This document shows positions 10,211-19,435 of a DNA stretch of 63,712 nt, one piece after another. The notes beneath the pieces are model-generated. The model saw nothing but the letters and a program-made list of their open reading frames with translations, was not told the DNA's origin and ran no database searches. The translations under genes were made by a program, and so were the position numbers. Where the stretch lies: NCBI GenBank assembly GCA_902635665.1, contig CACPOX010000006.1, positions 1 to 63,712 on the forward strand, read 5' to 3'. The stretch is from an uncultured Pelagibacteraceae bacterium. GTDB taxonomy: Bacteria; Pseudomonadota; Alphaproteobacteria; Pelagibacterales; Pelagibacteraceae. Within the stretch, counting starts at the first letter, position 1; each line of letters begins with the position of its first letter.

Positions 10211-10781
10211 AAACTTTAAATATAGCCTTTGGATAAAGCTTGTGTTCTTGAACTAATATTTTTTTTGATAAGGAATTCGCAGTCTCATATTTGTTAATTT
10301 TAATTTTTTTTTGTAAAATTATCTTTCCAGAATCTAATTTTGAATTTACAAAGTGAACAGTGCAACCTGAATATTTTTCCTTATTATTCAATGCTCTTTG
10401 ATGGGTATTTAAACCTTTATATTTAGGTAATAGTGATGGATGAATATTAAGTATTTTTCCTTTAAATTTTTTAATAAAATTTTTCGATAAAATTCTCATA
10501 AATCCTGCAAGACAAATCATTTCTATTTTATTTTTTTTTAATTCTAGAAGTAAATTTTTTTCAGCAATTTTTTTATTTTTAAAATTAAATATTTTATTTT
10601 TTATTTTATAAATTTTTCCATAATTTAAACCTATTGCTTTTGGATTATTGGAAATTATTAAATCCACCGAAATTGGCGAAACTTTTTTTTTGGAAAATTT
10701 TATTAATGATTTTAAATTACTTCCTGTACCAGATATAAATACAGCTGTTTTTATTTTATTATGTCCAGTCAATAGAACCAT
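10200..10781 (-). CDS. purN: Phosphoribosylglycinamide formyltransferase PurN
   Basis: Third step of de novo purine synthesis: formylates GAR with 10-formyl-tetrahydrofolate. The sequence shows the phosphate-binding SGTGSNLKSL near the N-terminus, the signature HPSLLPKYKG with the catalytic His, and DSGKIILQ. The length of 193 residues is usual. Its start lies 23 bases inside the end of purM, so translation is probably coupled; purMN is the standard pair. Confidence 0.95.
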   Translation of the reverse strand: MVLLTGHNKIKTAVFISGTGSNLKSLIKFSKKKVSPISVDLIISNNPKAIGLNYGKIYKIKNKIFNFKNKKIAEKNLLLELKKNKIEMICLAGFMRILSKNFIKKFKGKILNIHPSLLPKYKGLNTHQRALNNKEKYSGCTVHFVNSKLDSGKIILQKKIKINKYETANSLSKKILVQEHKLYPKAIFKVFNF

Positions 10782-11787
10782 TTAACTTAACTTTATTTTT
10801 TCCAGAAGAAATTTTACCAATAACATAAGGGGTATATTTTTTTGAAAAATAGTTTCTAACTTTTTTGAGATTTTTAGAATTAATTATCAAACAAAAACCA
10901 ACTCCACAATTAAATGTTTTAAGCATTTCGTCATCAGAAACACCATGATTTTTAAGCCATTTAAATATTTTAAATGTTTTAACTTCATTTAAATTTATAT
11001 TTGCTGATAATTTTTCAGGAATAACTCTTTTAATATTATCAGAAATGCCTCCTCCAGTTATATTTGCACAACCATTAATTAAATTTCTATTTATTAAATT
11101 AATTATTTCTTTTACATATATTTTAGTTGGTTTTAAAAGCTCTGATTTTAAATATTTATCTTTGTTAATGTTAATTTTTTTTTTCTTAATTAAATATCTT
11201 ACAAGTGAATAACCATTAGAATGTAATCCACTGGATGGAATTGCAAGTATGAGGTCATTTTTTTTAATTTTGTTTTTTTTTAAAATTTTATTTTTTGCAA
11301 CGATACCTACAGCAAAGCCGGCAATATCAAATTTACCTTTTTCATATGTTCCTGGCATTTCAGCAGTTTCACCACCAACAAGTTCACATTCAGATTGCCT
11401 ACAACCTTTGACAATACCTTTAACAATTGATTTTAGTTTTTTTAAATCAATTTTGTTTATAGAAACATAGTCTAAAAAAATCATTGGTTTTGCGCCCTGA
11501 ACAATTAGATCATTCACGCTCATAGCCACTAGGTCAATTCCAATTGTGTCAAATTTATTTAAGGTATTTGCTATTTCTATTTTAGTTCCAACACCATCAG
11601 TACATGCAACAATTCTAGGATGTACTATATTATTTGGTATTGTTGTAATGGAGCCAAAACCTCCAATTTTAGAATACTTTTTTTTGCCTTTTTTTTTTGC
11701 TGAAAATGCAGAAATGAAATTAATAAATTTATCAGCAGCCCTTATATTAACGCCACTTTTTCTGTAGGTAAATTTTTTTTTATTCAT
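10759..11787 (-). CDS. purM: Phosphoribosylformylglycinamidine cyclo-ligase PurM
   Basis: Closes the imidazole ring to give AIR in purine synthesis, using ATP. The sequence shows the N-terminal TYRKSGVNI, the glycine-rich GGFGSITTIP, ACTDGVGTK, the signature ELVGGETAEMPG and the C-terminal GVGFCLI. The length of 342 residues is normal. It is followed by purN and diverges from the DUF2066 gene with an 11-base gap, so a promoter for one or both must lie inside coding sequence. Confidence 0.96.
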   Translation of the reverse strand: MNKKKFTYRKSGVNIRAADKFINFISAFSAKKKGKKKYSKIGGFGSITTIPNNIVHPRIVACTDGVGTKIEIANTLNKFDTIGIDLVAMSVNDLIVQGAKPMIFLDYVSINKIDLKKLKSIVKGIVKGCRQSECELVGGETAEMPGTYEKGKFDIAGFAVGIVAKNKILKKNKIKKNDLILAIPSSGLHSNGYSLVRYLIKKKKININKDKYLKSELLKPTKIYVKEIINLINRNLINGCANITGGGISDNIKRVIPEKLSANINLNEVKTFKIFKWLKNHGVSDDEMLKTFNCGVGFCLIINSKNLKKVRNYFSKKYTPYVIGKISSGKNKVKLNGSIDWT

Positions 11788-11798
11788 TAATATGTTTT

Positions 11799-12887
11799 AT
11801 GAAATTTATTTTTCAATTTGTTAAATTAAGAAACTTATATAATTTTTTTTTATTTCTTGCTTTAATAAATGTTTTTTTTTCCACAGAAAATATTAATGCA
11901 AAGACTTTTTCAGTAAATGACATAGAAATATCTGTGCCTTTTGAAATTAATTTTAATAAAAATAAAATTATTGACAAAGGGTTTACCGAAGCTTTTAATG
12001 AACTTATATTGTCAATTGTACAAAGCAAAGATCAAAATAGTTTTAAAAATACCTCTCTTAACCAAATAAAAGGAATGATTGAGACTTTTTCTATAAAAGA
12101 GGAAAAGTTTATTGATAATATCTATTACCTTACTTTAAATGTCTCATTTAATAAAAGGAGTATATTTGAATTGTTAGAGGCAAAAAATATATATCCATCT
12201 TTACCTGAAAAAAAATTTTTTTTATTTATACCAGTTTTCGTGGATCAAAATACCAATCAAGTATCAATGTTCTCAGATAGCAAATTGTTTAATAATTGGA
12301 ATCAATACAATAAAAAATATAGTCTTTTAAATTATATTTTACCTACAGAAGATCTTGAGGATTTTGATTTAATAAAAAGCAATATGACAAATTTAGAAAG
12401 TTATGATTTTAAAGAAATAATAAATAAATATAACATTAAAGATCATATAATTATGATTGTATTTAAAAATAAAAAAAAAATTAGAGTGTTTAATAAAATA
12501 TCTATAAATAATAAAAGTAATTTAAAAAATTTAAGTTTTAATGAAATAGATTTAAATAACGAGGAACAATTAAACGGATTTATAGAAAATTTAAAATTGA
12601 TTTATGAAGATTTTTGGAAATCACAAAATGAGATTAATACATCAGTTAAATTATCATTAAATATTTCTTTACAAAATACTAACAATATAAAAATTAATGA
12701 GTTTGAAAGAATTCTCTCAGATATTGATTTAATATATAATTTTTATATTTACAAATTTAATAATAAAAATAATTTTTACAAAGTTGTATTTAATGGAACT
12801 CCTGATAAATTTTTAGAAATAATGAAACTTCATAATTATGAGCTTGAAATTAAAAATAAAATTTGGATATTAAATGAAAAATCTTAA
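11799..12887 (+). CDS. DUF2066-type secreted protein of unknown function
   Basis: Assigned to the DUF2066 group by position and overall pattern, not by a biochemical motif. A membrane anchor or signal peptide (about residues 12-35, ending ENINAKTFSV) precedes a 330-residue extracytoplasmic region. A comparable gene commonly lies between purM and the DnaA-like hda gene in alphaproteobacteria, which is exactly its place here. It overlaps hda by 14 bases. The start at 11799 is the ATG 11 bases after the divergent purM start. The function is not known. Confidence 0.75.
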   Translation: MKFIFQFVKLRNLYNFFLFLALINVFFSTENINAKTFSVNDIEISVPFEINFNKNKIIDKGFTEAFNELILSIVQSKDQNSFKNTSLNQIKGMIETFSIKEEKFIDNIYYLTLNVSFNKRSIFELLEAKNIYPSLPEKKFFLFIPVFVDQNTNQVSMFSDSKLFNNWNQYNKKYSLLNYILPTEDLEDFDLIKSNMTNLESYDFKEIINKYNIKDHIIMIVFKNKKKIRVFNKISINNKSNLKNLSFNEIDLNNEEQLNGFIENLKLIYEDFWKSQNEINTSVKLSLNISLQNTNNIKINEFERILSDIDLIYNFYIYKFNNKNNFYKVVFNGTPDKFLEIMKLHNYELEIKNKIWILNEKS

Positions 12888-13536
12888 TCAACTTATACTC
12901 AAGTTTGATTATGAGCAAAATTTTAAAGATCAAGATTTTTATGTTTCTACTTGTAACGAAAATTGCTTCAATCTTTTGAATAATTGGCCAAAATGGGAAA
13001 AAAATTTTGTTAACTTAATTGGTGAAAAATTTTCTGGTAAGTCACATTTAGTGAATATTTTTTTACAAAAGAATAAAGGTATTAAAATAAATGCAGAAAA
13101 TATTACAAATGATTTTCTTAAAAATACCAAGATTTATGAAAATATAGTCATTGAAAATTTAAATGAAAAAGTAAATGAAAAATTATTATTCACACTTATT
13201 AATATAGTTGATCAGGATAATAAATATTTAATAGTTACTTCAAAAATTCCAATAGTTGAATTTAAATTTAAGTTAGATGACCTAAATTCTAGATCCCATA
13301 TTTTTATTTTGTCTCAGATTGAAAAACCAGGAGATGATTTAATGTACGCATTAATATTAAAAAATCTTTCTGACCGTCAAATATTTATCGATAAAAAACT
13401 TATTGATTTCATTATTAAGAGAATTAATAGATCATATGGTAAAATATCTGATTTCATATATAAAATCGACGAAATTAGTTTAAAAAGAAAAAAACCAATC
13501 GATTTTAAAATTATTAAAGAAGCATTAGGAGATTAA
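12874..13536 (+). CDS. hda: DnaA-homologous regulator Hda/HdaA
   Basis: DnaA-like AAA protein that with the sliding clamp inactivates DnaA-ATP after initiation. The N-terminus carries a clamp-binding-type motif QLILKF (residues 6-11). A Walker A-like GEKFSGKSHL (about residues 50-59) and the DnaA-type C-terminal helices (RINRSYGKISDF near 190) are visible. There is no DNA-binding domain IV, which fits 220 residues. It overlaps the DUF2066 gene and abuts aspS without a gap. Confidence 0.88.
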   Translation: MKNLNQLILKFDYEQNFKDQDFYVSTCNENCFNLLNNWPKWEKNFVNLIGEKFSGKSHLVNIFLQKNKGIKINAENITNDFLKNTKIYENIVIENLNEKVNEKLLFTLINIVDQDNKYLIVTSKIPIVEFKFKLDDLNSRSHIFILSQIEKPGDDLMYALILKNLSDRQIFIDKKLIDFIIKRINRSYGKISDFIYKIDEISLKRKKPIDFKIIKEALGD

Positions 13537-15321
13537 TTGAATAAGTATAGAACACACAATTGCAATGAATTAAGAAAAGAGGATGTAGATAAAAATATTT
13601 CTCTTTCAGGTTGGATTAATAAAAAAAGAGATCATGGAAATTTATTATTTATTGACTTGAGAGATAATTATGGAATTACCCAATGTATTATTGATAAAGA
13701 AAACAAGAATTTTTTTGAACTCGAAAAAACTCAATTAGAAACTGTTATAAAGATTGAAGGTAAAGTTGTTAATAGATCAAAAGACACAATAAATAATGAC
13801 ATTGATACAGGCGAAATCGAAGTTTCAATTGAGAAATATTATATTTTAGGAACTTGTAGAGAATTACCTATGCCAGTGTTTAGCGATCAAGAGTATGCAG
13901 AAGAAATAAGATTAAAATATAGATTTTTAGATTTAAGAAGAAAAAAAATTCATGAAAATATTATTTTAAGATCAAAAGTAATTTCTTATATACGGAATGA
14001 AATGACAAAATTGGGTTTTTTAGAATTTCAAACACCAATATTAACTTCATCCAGTCCAGAAGGTGCAAGAGATTTTTTGGTCCCAAGTCGTTTAAATCCT
14101 GGAAAATTTTATGCATTACCGCAAGCACCTCAGCAATTTAAGCAATTAATAATGGTTTCAGGTTTTGATAAATATTTCCAAATAGCACCATGTTTTAGAG
14201 ATGAAGATGCTAGAGCAGACAGAAGCCCGGGTGAATTTTATCAGTTAGATTTGGAAATGTCATTTGTTGAACAAGAAGATGTTTTTAATGTTGTTGAAAA
14301 ATTAATGGTTAATACATTCAAAAATTTTTCAGATAAAAAATTAATGTTCAATAAATTTCCAAAAATTTCATATGCAGATGCAATGCTTAAATATGGCAGT
14401 GATAAACCAGATTTAAGAAATCCACTTATTATACATGATATTTCTGATATTTTTAAAAGAGAGGATGTTTCTTTTGAAATATTTAAAAAACTTTTAAAAT
14501 CTGGATCTAAAGTAAGGTGCATTGTTACCAAAAATACAAAAGATAAGCCTAGAAGTTTTTTTGAAAATATAGACAAATGGGCAAAGGAAGAAGGAGCTTC
14601 TGGCTTAGCGTATTTTACTTTTGAAAAAGATAAAAAAATTTCAGCCAAAGGTCCAATTGGTAAATTCTTTTCTGAAGAAGCACTATTAGAAATCATAAAA
14701 ATAACTAATTGTGAAATAGGTGACAGTATTTTTATGGCATGTGAAAAACAGGGTGAATTAGAAAAAATTACAGCTCTAGCTAGAGATAAAATTGCGCAAG
14801 ATTTAAATCTAATTGACGAAGATATTTTCGCGTTTTGTTGGATTGTAGATTATCCAATGTTTGAAAAAGATAAAATTACTAACAAGATTAAGTTTAGTCA
14901 TAACCCTTTTTCAATGCCTCAAGGCGATTTAACTGAAAAAAATTTCAAAAATCCTTTGGATATACTTGCGTATCAATATGATATTGTTTGTAATGGAATA
15001 GAATTATCATCTGGAGCAATTAGAAATCATAAACCAGAGCTAATGTATAAACTCTTTTCAATTGCAGGATATGAAAAAAAACAAGTTGATGAAAAATTTA
15101 GTGGAATGATTAATGCATTGAGTTATGGAGCTCCCCCTCACGGAGGCATAGCACCTGGCATTGACAGAATAGTAATGTTATTAGCCAATGAGAAAAATAT
15201 TAGAGAAGTAACAATGTTTCCAATGAATCAAAATGCAGAAGATTTAATGATGAATGCACCATCAGAAGTAAATTTGGATCAATTAAAAGAGTTGAACTTG
15301 GTATTAAAGACCAAAAAATAA
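13537..15321 (+). CDS. aspS: Aspartyl-tRNA synthetase
   Basis: Class II synthetase charging tRNA-Asp. It has an N-terminal OB-fold anticodon domain (about 1-110, SGWINKKRDHGNLLFIDLRD region), class II motif 2 at FRDEDARADR, a bacterial-type GAD insertion in the middle, and motif 3 at GGIAPGIDRI near the C-terminus. The length of 594 residues is the bacterial type. The start is a TTG directly after the hda stop; no in-frame ATG precedes the conserved YRTHNCNELR start. Confidence 0.96.
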   Translation: MNKYRTHNCNELRKEDVDKNISLSGWINKKRDHGNLLFIDLRDNYGITQCIIDKENKNFFELEKTQLETVIKIEGKVVNRSKDTINNDIDTGEIEVSIEKYYILGTCRELPMPVFSDQEYAEEIRLKYRFLDLRRKKIHENIILRSKVISYIRNEMTKLGFLEFQTPILTSSSPEGARDFLVPSRLNPGKFYALPQAPQQFKQLIMVSGFDKYFQIAPCFRDEDARADRSPGEFYQLDLEMSFVEQEDVFNVVEKLMVNTFKNFSDKKLMFNKFPKISYADAMLKYGSDKPDLRNPLIIHDISDIFKREDVSFEIFKKLLKSGSKVRCIVTKNTKDKPRSFFENIDKWAKEEGASGLAYFTFEKDKKISAKGPIGKFFSEEALLEIIKITNCEIGDSIFMACEKQGELEKITALARDKIAQDLNLIDEDIFAFCWIVDYPMFEKDKITNKIKFSHNPFSMPQGDLTEKNFKNPLDILAYQYDIVCNGIELSSGAIRNHKPELMYKLFSIAGYEKKQVDEKFSGMINALSYGAPPHGGIAPGIDRIVMLLANEKNIREVTMFPMNQNAEDLMMNAPSEVNLDQLKELNLVLKTKK

Positions 15322-15323
15322 TT

Positions 15324-16148
15324 TTATTTTTTACCTTTTAAATTTATTTTAACATCAGAAAGATCCACTAGATTTTTTTTATAGTTATTTCTTACAAAAC
15401 CTTTGCTTGTTATATCTTTTACAATTTTTAACAATTGATTTTGATCCTCTGAATTTTGTTCGTCCATAATAGTATTATCATTTGCGCCAATAGCTGGAGT
15501 ATGAGCTAGATCTTCTCTATTTTGATATGAAATTGCTAATTCTCTAAAAATATAATCTAGAATAGATGTGGCGGTTAATATTCTGTCGTTTCCAACTACT
15601 TTTCCAGAAGGCTCAAATTTTGTTCCAATAAATGCACTAATAAACTCATCAAGCGGAACACCGTATTGAAGACCTAGAGATATTGCTATTGCAAAGTTAT
15701 TCATTAAAGCCTTTACAAGTTCGCCTTCTTTGCTTGTATCAATAAATATTTCTCCAATTTTTCCGTCTTCATATTCTCCTGTATGCAAATAAACTTTATG
15801 ATCACCAATCGTAGCTTTTTGTATATAGCCTTTTCTTCTGTCTGGCATACTAAACCTCTTACTTATTTTTTCATTGTTTTTACTCAGATTGGTTACAATG
15901 CTTTCTTTAGTAATAGAACTATTGTTGGCGGTTTCTGAAACTATTTCTACTTTTTTATTCTCTACTACCTTATTAGTATTTGGGTTGAGACTTTTTGTTT
16001 TTCTATTATCAAGCTTTACATCTAAAACCTCAAATTTTCCATCATCTCTTTTTTCTAAATTTCCTAACTCTGCTTCATTTATATCATCCAAATAATGATT
16101 TACTTTGAAGGTGCAGGTATAATAAGTTTCAACAAGGTATTTTGCCAT
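15324..16148 (-). CDS. Stand-alone protein resembling the C-terminal domain of B12-dependent ribonucleotide reductase
   Basis: Residues from about 100 ([20 protein letters not shown]) through [19 protein letters not shown] and [20 protein letters not shown] near 215 resemble the C-terminal TSCPD-like portion of alphaproteobacterial NrdJ. The first 100 residues ([20 protein letters not shown] onward) are not from NrdJ and are followed by a low-complexity linker. The reductase barrel, its active-site cysteines and the zinc ribbon found at NrdJ C-termini are absent, so it cannot be a reductase by itself. The role is unknown; an accessory or regulatory module is possible. It converges on aspS with a 2-base gap. 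Confidence 0.8.
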   Translation of the reverse strand: MAKYLVETYYTCTFKVNHYLDDINEAELGNLEKRDDGKFEVLDVKLDNRKTKSLNPNTNKVVENKKVEIVSETANNSSITKESIVTNLSKNNEKISKRFSMPDRRKGYIQKATIGDHKVYLHTGEYEDGKIGEIFIDTSKEGELVKALMNNFAIAISLGLQYGVPLDEFISAFIGTKFEPSGKVVGNDRILTATSILDYIFRELAISYQNREDLAHTPAIGANDNTIMDEQNSEDQNQLLKIVKDITSKGFVRNNYKKNLVDLSDVKINLKGKK

Positions 16149-16261
16149 TTGTCCTCTTTTTAAATTTTAATTTGAATATTGATTCATTTAATTTATATAC
16201 ATATTCATATTTTAGTCTAATTTAAATTTTACAATTTTTAATTGAATAAATAAAAAAAATT

Positions 16262-16621
16262 ATGTTGACACTTTTAAAAAAAATTTTCACTTGGTGGAAT
16301 CAAGACACTTTTGGGACAAGATTAAAAACAATTTTTTTTGGAAAATATGTTGGTACTGACGAATTTGGTAACAAGTATTATGAGAGTAAAAAAGGAAAAA
16401 GATGGGTTATTTATTCTGGAACAATCGATGCCTCCAAAATTCCAGTAGAGTGGTATTCATGGATACATTTTACTCCTAATAAAATTGAAAAAAAAAATAA
16501 ATTTGAAAAATATGATTGGCAAAAACCACATCAAGAAAATTTAACTGGAACTGAAGCAGCATACTACCCAAATAAAAATAAAGATGGTGTTAAAAAAAAA
16601 TACTCTACTTGGAAAGAATAA
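16262..16621 (+). CDS. NADH dehydrogenase accessory subunit, NDUFA12/B17.2 family
   Basis: Supernumerary subunit of respiratory complex I shared by mitochondria and alphaproteobacteria. Characteristic stretches are the N-terminal WWNQDTFGTRLKT, VGTDEFGNKYYE, KRWVIYSG, and the core PVEWYSWIHF followed by WQKPHQENLTGT. The length of 119 residues is usual. It probably attaches to the peripheral arm of complex I at the inner membrane. It overlaps the DUF2155 gene by 38 bases, and both are commonly neighbours in alphaproteobacteria. Confidence 0.92.
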   Translation: MLTLLKKIFTWWNQDTFGTRLKTIFFGKYVGTDEFGNKYYESKKGKRWVIYSGTIDASKIPVEWYSWIHFTPNKIEKKNKFEKYDWQKPHQENLTGTEAAYYPNKNKDGVKKKYSTWKE

Positions 16622-16991
16622 TTTAAAATTAATTTTTTTCACTTTTTTAATTTATTTTTATTTAATATTAAATTTAAAATCAGATAATAATTTAGAGGGT
16701 ACTTATACTGATATAAAAATTTTAGATAAAATAAGTTCTAAAAATACTTTAGTTAAGTTAAGAAATGGTGAATTAATAACATTTAAAGATTTAGCAATAA
16801 AAAGTCTTAAATGTAAAAATTCAGAGTTCGATGATAATCCTGAAATTACTGCATATATCCAAGTAAGAGATTTAACCTATAAAAGCAATGATGAAGTTTT
16901 TGTCTTTAATGACTGGATGTTTTCTTCGAGTCCTTCTATTACACCTTTTGATCACCCTGTTTACGATGTTTGGCTTATAAGTTGTTATTAA
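16584..16991 (+). CDS. DUF2155 secreted protein
   Basis: Small exported protein of unknown function. After an N-terminal hydrophobic segment (about residues 14-31) come ILDKISSKNTLVKLRNGE, a cysteine-containing region (LKCKNSE) and the conserved end FNDWMFSSSPSITPFDHPVY, DVWLISC. These are typical of DUF2155. The ATG at 16584 lies inside the NDUFA12 gene; no closer in-frame ATG exists before the hydrophobic segment, so translational coupling is likely. It converges on accC with a 4-base overlap. Confidence 0.82.
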   Translation: MVLKKNTLLGKNNLKLIFFTFLIYFYLILNLKSDNNLEGTYTDIKILDKISSKNTLVKLRNGELITFKDLAIKSLKCKNSEFDDNPEITAYIQVRDLTYKSNDEVFVFNDWMFSSSPSITPFDHPVYDVWLISCY

Positions 16992-18325
16992 ACAATAGTA
17001 TCATTATCCAGCCAACTTACATTAAAGTTAGAACTAATAAATTTTTTGTGATTAAGTAATTTTTTATGTAAAGGGATAGTAGTTGTTATTCCCTCAATAA
17101 CAAATTCATCTAATGATCTATTCATTCTTTGTATAGCTTCAGTTCTATTTCTGCCATGACAAATTAATTTACAAACCATACTATCATAATAAGGAGTTAC
17201 CTTATATCCTTGAAATATTGCACCATCGACTCTAGTTCTAAAACCAGATGGTTGATGGCACATTGTAATAACTCCAGGCGAAGGTTGAAAGTTTTTACTT
17301 GCATCCTCGGCGTTAATCCTACATTCAATTGCATGACCTCTAGGATTTATATCACTTTGTTTCAAAGCTGTTTCTTCTGAAAAAGCAATCCAAATTTGTT
17401 CTTTGATTATATCGATCCCTGTAACCATTTCTGTTACAGGATGTTCAACTTGAACTCTTGTATTCATTTCAAGGAAATAAAACTTACCACCTTCATATAT
17501 AAACTCCACAGTTCCTGCTCCCATATAACCTATTTTAGCTACCATTTTTACTGTTCTTTCAAATAAATCTTTTCTTATTTCATCATTTAAAACTGGACTT
17601 GGTGTTTCCTCTATTAATTTTTGATGTCTTCTTTGAACCGAACAATCTCTTTCATGAAGGTGTACCACTCTATTTTTTCCAGCTAATATTTGCACTTCAA
17701 TATGTCTTGGATTTTGGAAAAATTTTTCAATATAAACCTCGTCATTTCCAAAGTATTTTTGAGCTTCTGATTTAGCAGTTGAAAATAATGTTTCAAATTC
17801 TTCTTCCTTATAAACTATTTTCATACCCTTACCTCCACCTCCACCTGAGGCTTTAATTAAGACAGGAAAACCAATTTTTTTACAAAGTACTTTTGCTTCA
17901 GAGATATCCTTTACACCGCCTTCGGACCCCTCAATAACAGGTAATCCATTTTCTTTAGCTATTCTTTTTGCTTGAATTTTATCTCCCATCATTTCAATAT
18001 GTTTTGATGAGGCTCCAATAAAATTAATTTTATTCTCTTCTAAAATTCTAGCAAAATTTGCATTTTCAGAAAGAAAGCCATAGCCAGGATGAACTGCATC
18101 AGCATTTGTAAGTTCTATTGCGGACATTAGAGCTGGAATATTTAAATAACTATTTGCTGGTTGATGTGAACCAATACATACACTTTCATCAGCCATTCTT
18201 ACATGCATACTTTCTCTATCTACATCAGAATGAACAGCGACAGTAGGAATTCCCCATTCTTTACATGCTCTAATAATTCTAACTGCAATTTCCCCACGGT
18301 TTGCAATTAAAATTTTTTTGAACAT
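16988..18325 (-). CDS. accC: Biotin carboxylase subunit of acetyl-CoA carboxylase
   Basis: Carboxylates the biotin on AccB with bicarbonate and ATP, the first half-reaction of fatty-acid synthesis. It shows FKKILIANRGEIAVRI at the start, the glycine-rich ATP-grasp loop KASGGGGGKGM, the catalytic region FLEMNTRVQVEHPVTE and HAIECRINAED. The length of 445 residues is typical. It follows accB by 3 bases in the usual aroQ-accB-accC operon. Confidence 0.97.
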   Translation of the reverse strand: MFKKILIANRGEIAVRIIRACKEWGIPTVAVHSDVDRESMHVRMADESVCIGSHQPANSYLNIPALMSAIELTNADAVHPGYGFLSENANFARILEENKINFIGASSKHIEMMGDKIQAKRIAKENGLPVIEGSEGGVKDISEAKVLCKKIGFPVLIKASGGGGGKGMKIVYKEEEFETLFSTAKSEAQKYFGNDEVYIEKFFQNPRHIEVQILAGKNRVVHLHERDCSVQRRHQKLIEETPSPVLNDEIRKDLFERTVKMVAKIGYMGAGTVEFIYEGGKFYFLEMNTRVQVEHPVTEMVTGIDIIKEQIWIAFSEETALKQSDINPRGHAIECRINAEDASKNFQPSPGVITMCHQPSGFRTRVDGAIFQGYKVTPYYDSMVCKLICHGRNRTEAIQRMNRSLDEFVIEGITTTIPLHKKLLNHKKFISSNFNVSWLDNDTIV

Positions 18326-18328
18326 TAT

Positions 18329-18763
18329 TTATTCTAGGATAATAATAGTTTGACCAAATTCTACAGGTTGGCCGTCTTCAACACAAATTTCTTTTACTAC
18401 ACCATCTGCTGTAGAGGGAACATGATTCATAGTTTTCATTGCCTCAACAATCATTATTGTATCACCTTTTTTAATTTTTTTTCCAACCTCAACAAATTTC
18501 TTAGCACCAGGTTCTGGAGCATGATATGCTGTTCCTATTATAGGTGATGTAATTTCAGTTCCTGTTTTAACATTTTGAGTTTGAGCAGATACCGAACTTG
18601 TTGAAGATGATGACGGCGAAAAAACTTGTGGCTGATTGCTAATTGAAACGTTATTTTTTGATACTTTAATTTTTGTATCTTTTTCTGTTATCTCTATTTC
18701 GGTAAGATTAAATTCTTTTAAATAATCACTTAATTCTTGAATTATTTTTTTATCTATTTTCAT
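18329..18763 (-). CDS. accB: Biotin carboxyl carrier protein
   Basis: Swinging-arm carrier of acetyl-CoA carboxylase. The N-terminal helix (residues 1-25) is followed by a Ser/Thr/Gln-rich linker (about 38-66) and a C-terminal biotinyl domain with the modification site EAMKTMNHV; the lysine of AMK carries biotin. The length of 144 residues is usual. It overlaps aroQ by 14 bases and precedes accC. Confidence 0.96.
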   Translation of the reverse strand: MKIDKKIIQELSDYLKEFNLTEIEITEKDTKIKVSKNNVSISNQPQVFSPSSSSTSSVSAQTQNVKTGTEITSPIIGTAYHAPEPGAKKFVEVGKKIKKGDTIMIVEAMKTMNHVPSTADGVVKEICVEDGQPVEFGQTIIILE

Positions 18764-19199
18764 TTTGCAAAGACTTTTGTAATGAAATTATGGCCAAAAT
18801 ATATCCTTCTGAACCTAATCCAAAAATTCCTCCAGTTACCACATCACTTATGAGTGATTTATGTCTAAATTCCTCTCTTTTATAAATATTTGATATGTGA
18901 AGCTCTATTATCGGTTTTTTAAATAGATCTAGGGCATCTCTAATTGCTACAGAAGTATGAGTGAAACCAGCAGCATTTATAATCATGCCATCATATTTTT
19001 CTCTAGCATCTTGAATTATATTGACCAGTTCTCCTTCTACATTAGATTGTACAAATTCTATATCAAGACTAATTTCTTGTCCTTTTTTAATACAATTTGC
19101 CTTAAGTTTTTCAAATGTAGTCGATCCATATTGTGATTGTTCTCTTTCACCTAATAGATTAAGATTTGGACCGTTAATAATAATAATTTTATTATTCAT
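18750..19199 (-). CDS. aroQ: Type II 3-dehydroquinate dehydratase
   Basis: Dehydrates 3-dehydroquinate in the shikimate pathway. The sequence shows NGPNLNLLGERE with the catalytic region at residues 9-20, NAAGFTHTSVAIRDAL near 75-90, and the substrate-binding ELHISNIYKREEFRHKS. The length of 149 residues is the normal size of the dodecameric type II enzyme. It is first of the aroQ-accB-accC operon and diverges from thiS with a 16-base gap. Confidence 0.96.
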   Translation of the reverse strand: MNNKIIIINGPNLNLLGEREQSQYGSTTFEKLKANCIKKGQEISLDIEFVQSNVEGELVNIIQDAREKYDGMIINAAGFTHTSVAIRDALDLFKKPIIELHISNIYKREEFRHKSLISDVVTGGIFGLGSEGYILAIISLQKSLQNENR

Positions 19200-19215
19200 T
19201 CAGCATTTATATACG

Positions 19216-19434
19216 ATGAAAAAAATAAAAAAAATAAAAATTAAAATAAATGGTAAAATCAAATCCATAAATGAAGGATCTAATCTATCAAAATTGTTAA
19301 ATCACCTCAAAATACCTTTAAATAAAGTAGCTATTGAGCTTAATGAGGAAATAATAGATAAAAAAAAAATTAGTAAAATAAATTTAAAAAAAAATGATAA
19401 CATTGAAGTAGTTCATTTCATAGGAGGTGGTTAA
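19216..19434 (+). CDS. thiS: Sulfur carrier protein ThiS
   Basis: Ubiquitin-like sulfur carrier for thiazole synthesis in thiamin biosynthesis. The product of 72 residues begins MKKIKKIKIKINGK and ends with the required Gly-Gly, here HFIGGG, whose C-terminus is adenylated and thiocarboxylated. The start at 19216 is chosen because the longer reading frame runs back through the divergent aroQ gene. It is tightly coupled to thiG. Confidence 0.93.
   Translation: MKKIKKIKIKINGKIKSINEGSNLSKLLNHLKIPLNKVAIELNEEIIDKKKISKINLKKNDNIEVVHFIGGG
19423..19428 (+). promoter_or_regulatory. Ribosome binding site of thiG inside the Gly-Gly codons of thiS
   Basis: The sequence GGAGGT encodes the last glycines of ThiS and at the same time forms a perfect Shine-Dalgarno sequence 7 bases before the TTG at 19436. 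This favours TTG at 19436 over the in-frame GTG at 19427, which overlaps the motif itself. Confidence 0.65.
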
Positions 19435-19435
19435 G

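Noticed and set aside
14241-14696. 151-residue reading frame antisense to aspS
   Set aside because: It is a shadow of a strongly conserved gene, with Ser/Leu-rich noise and no recognisable domain.
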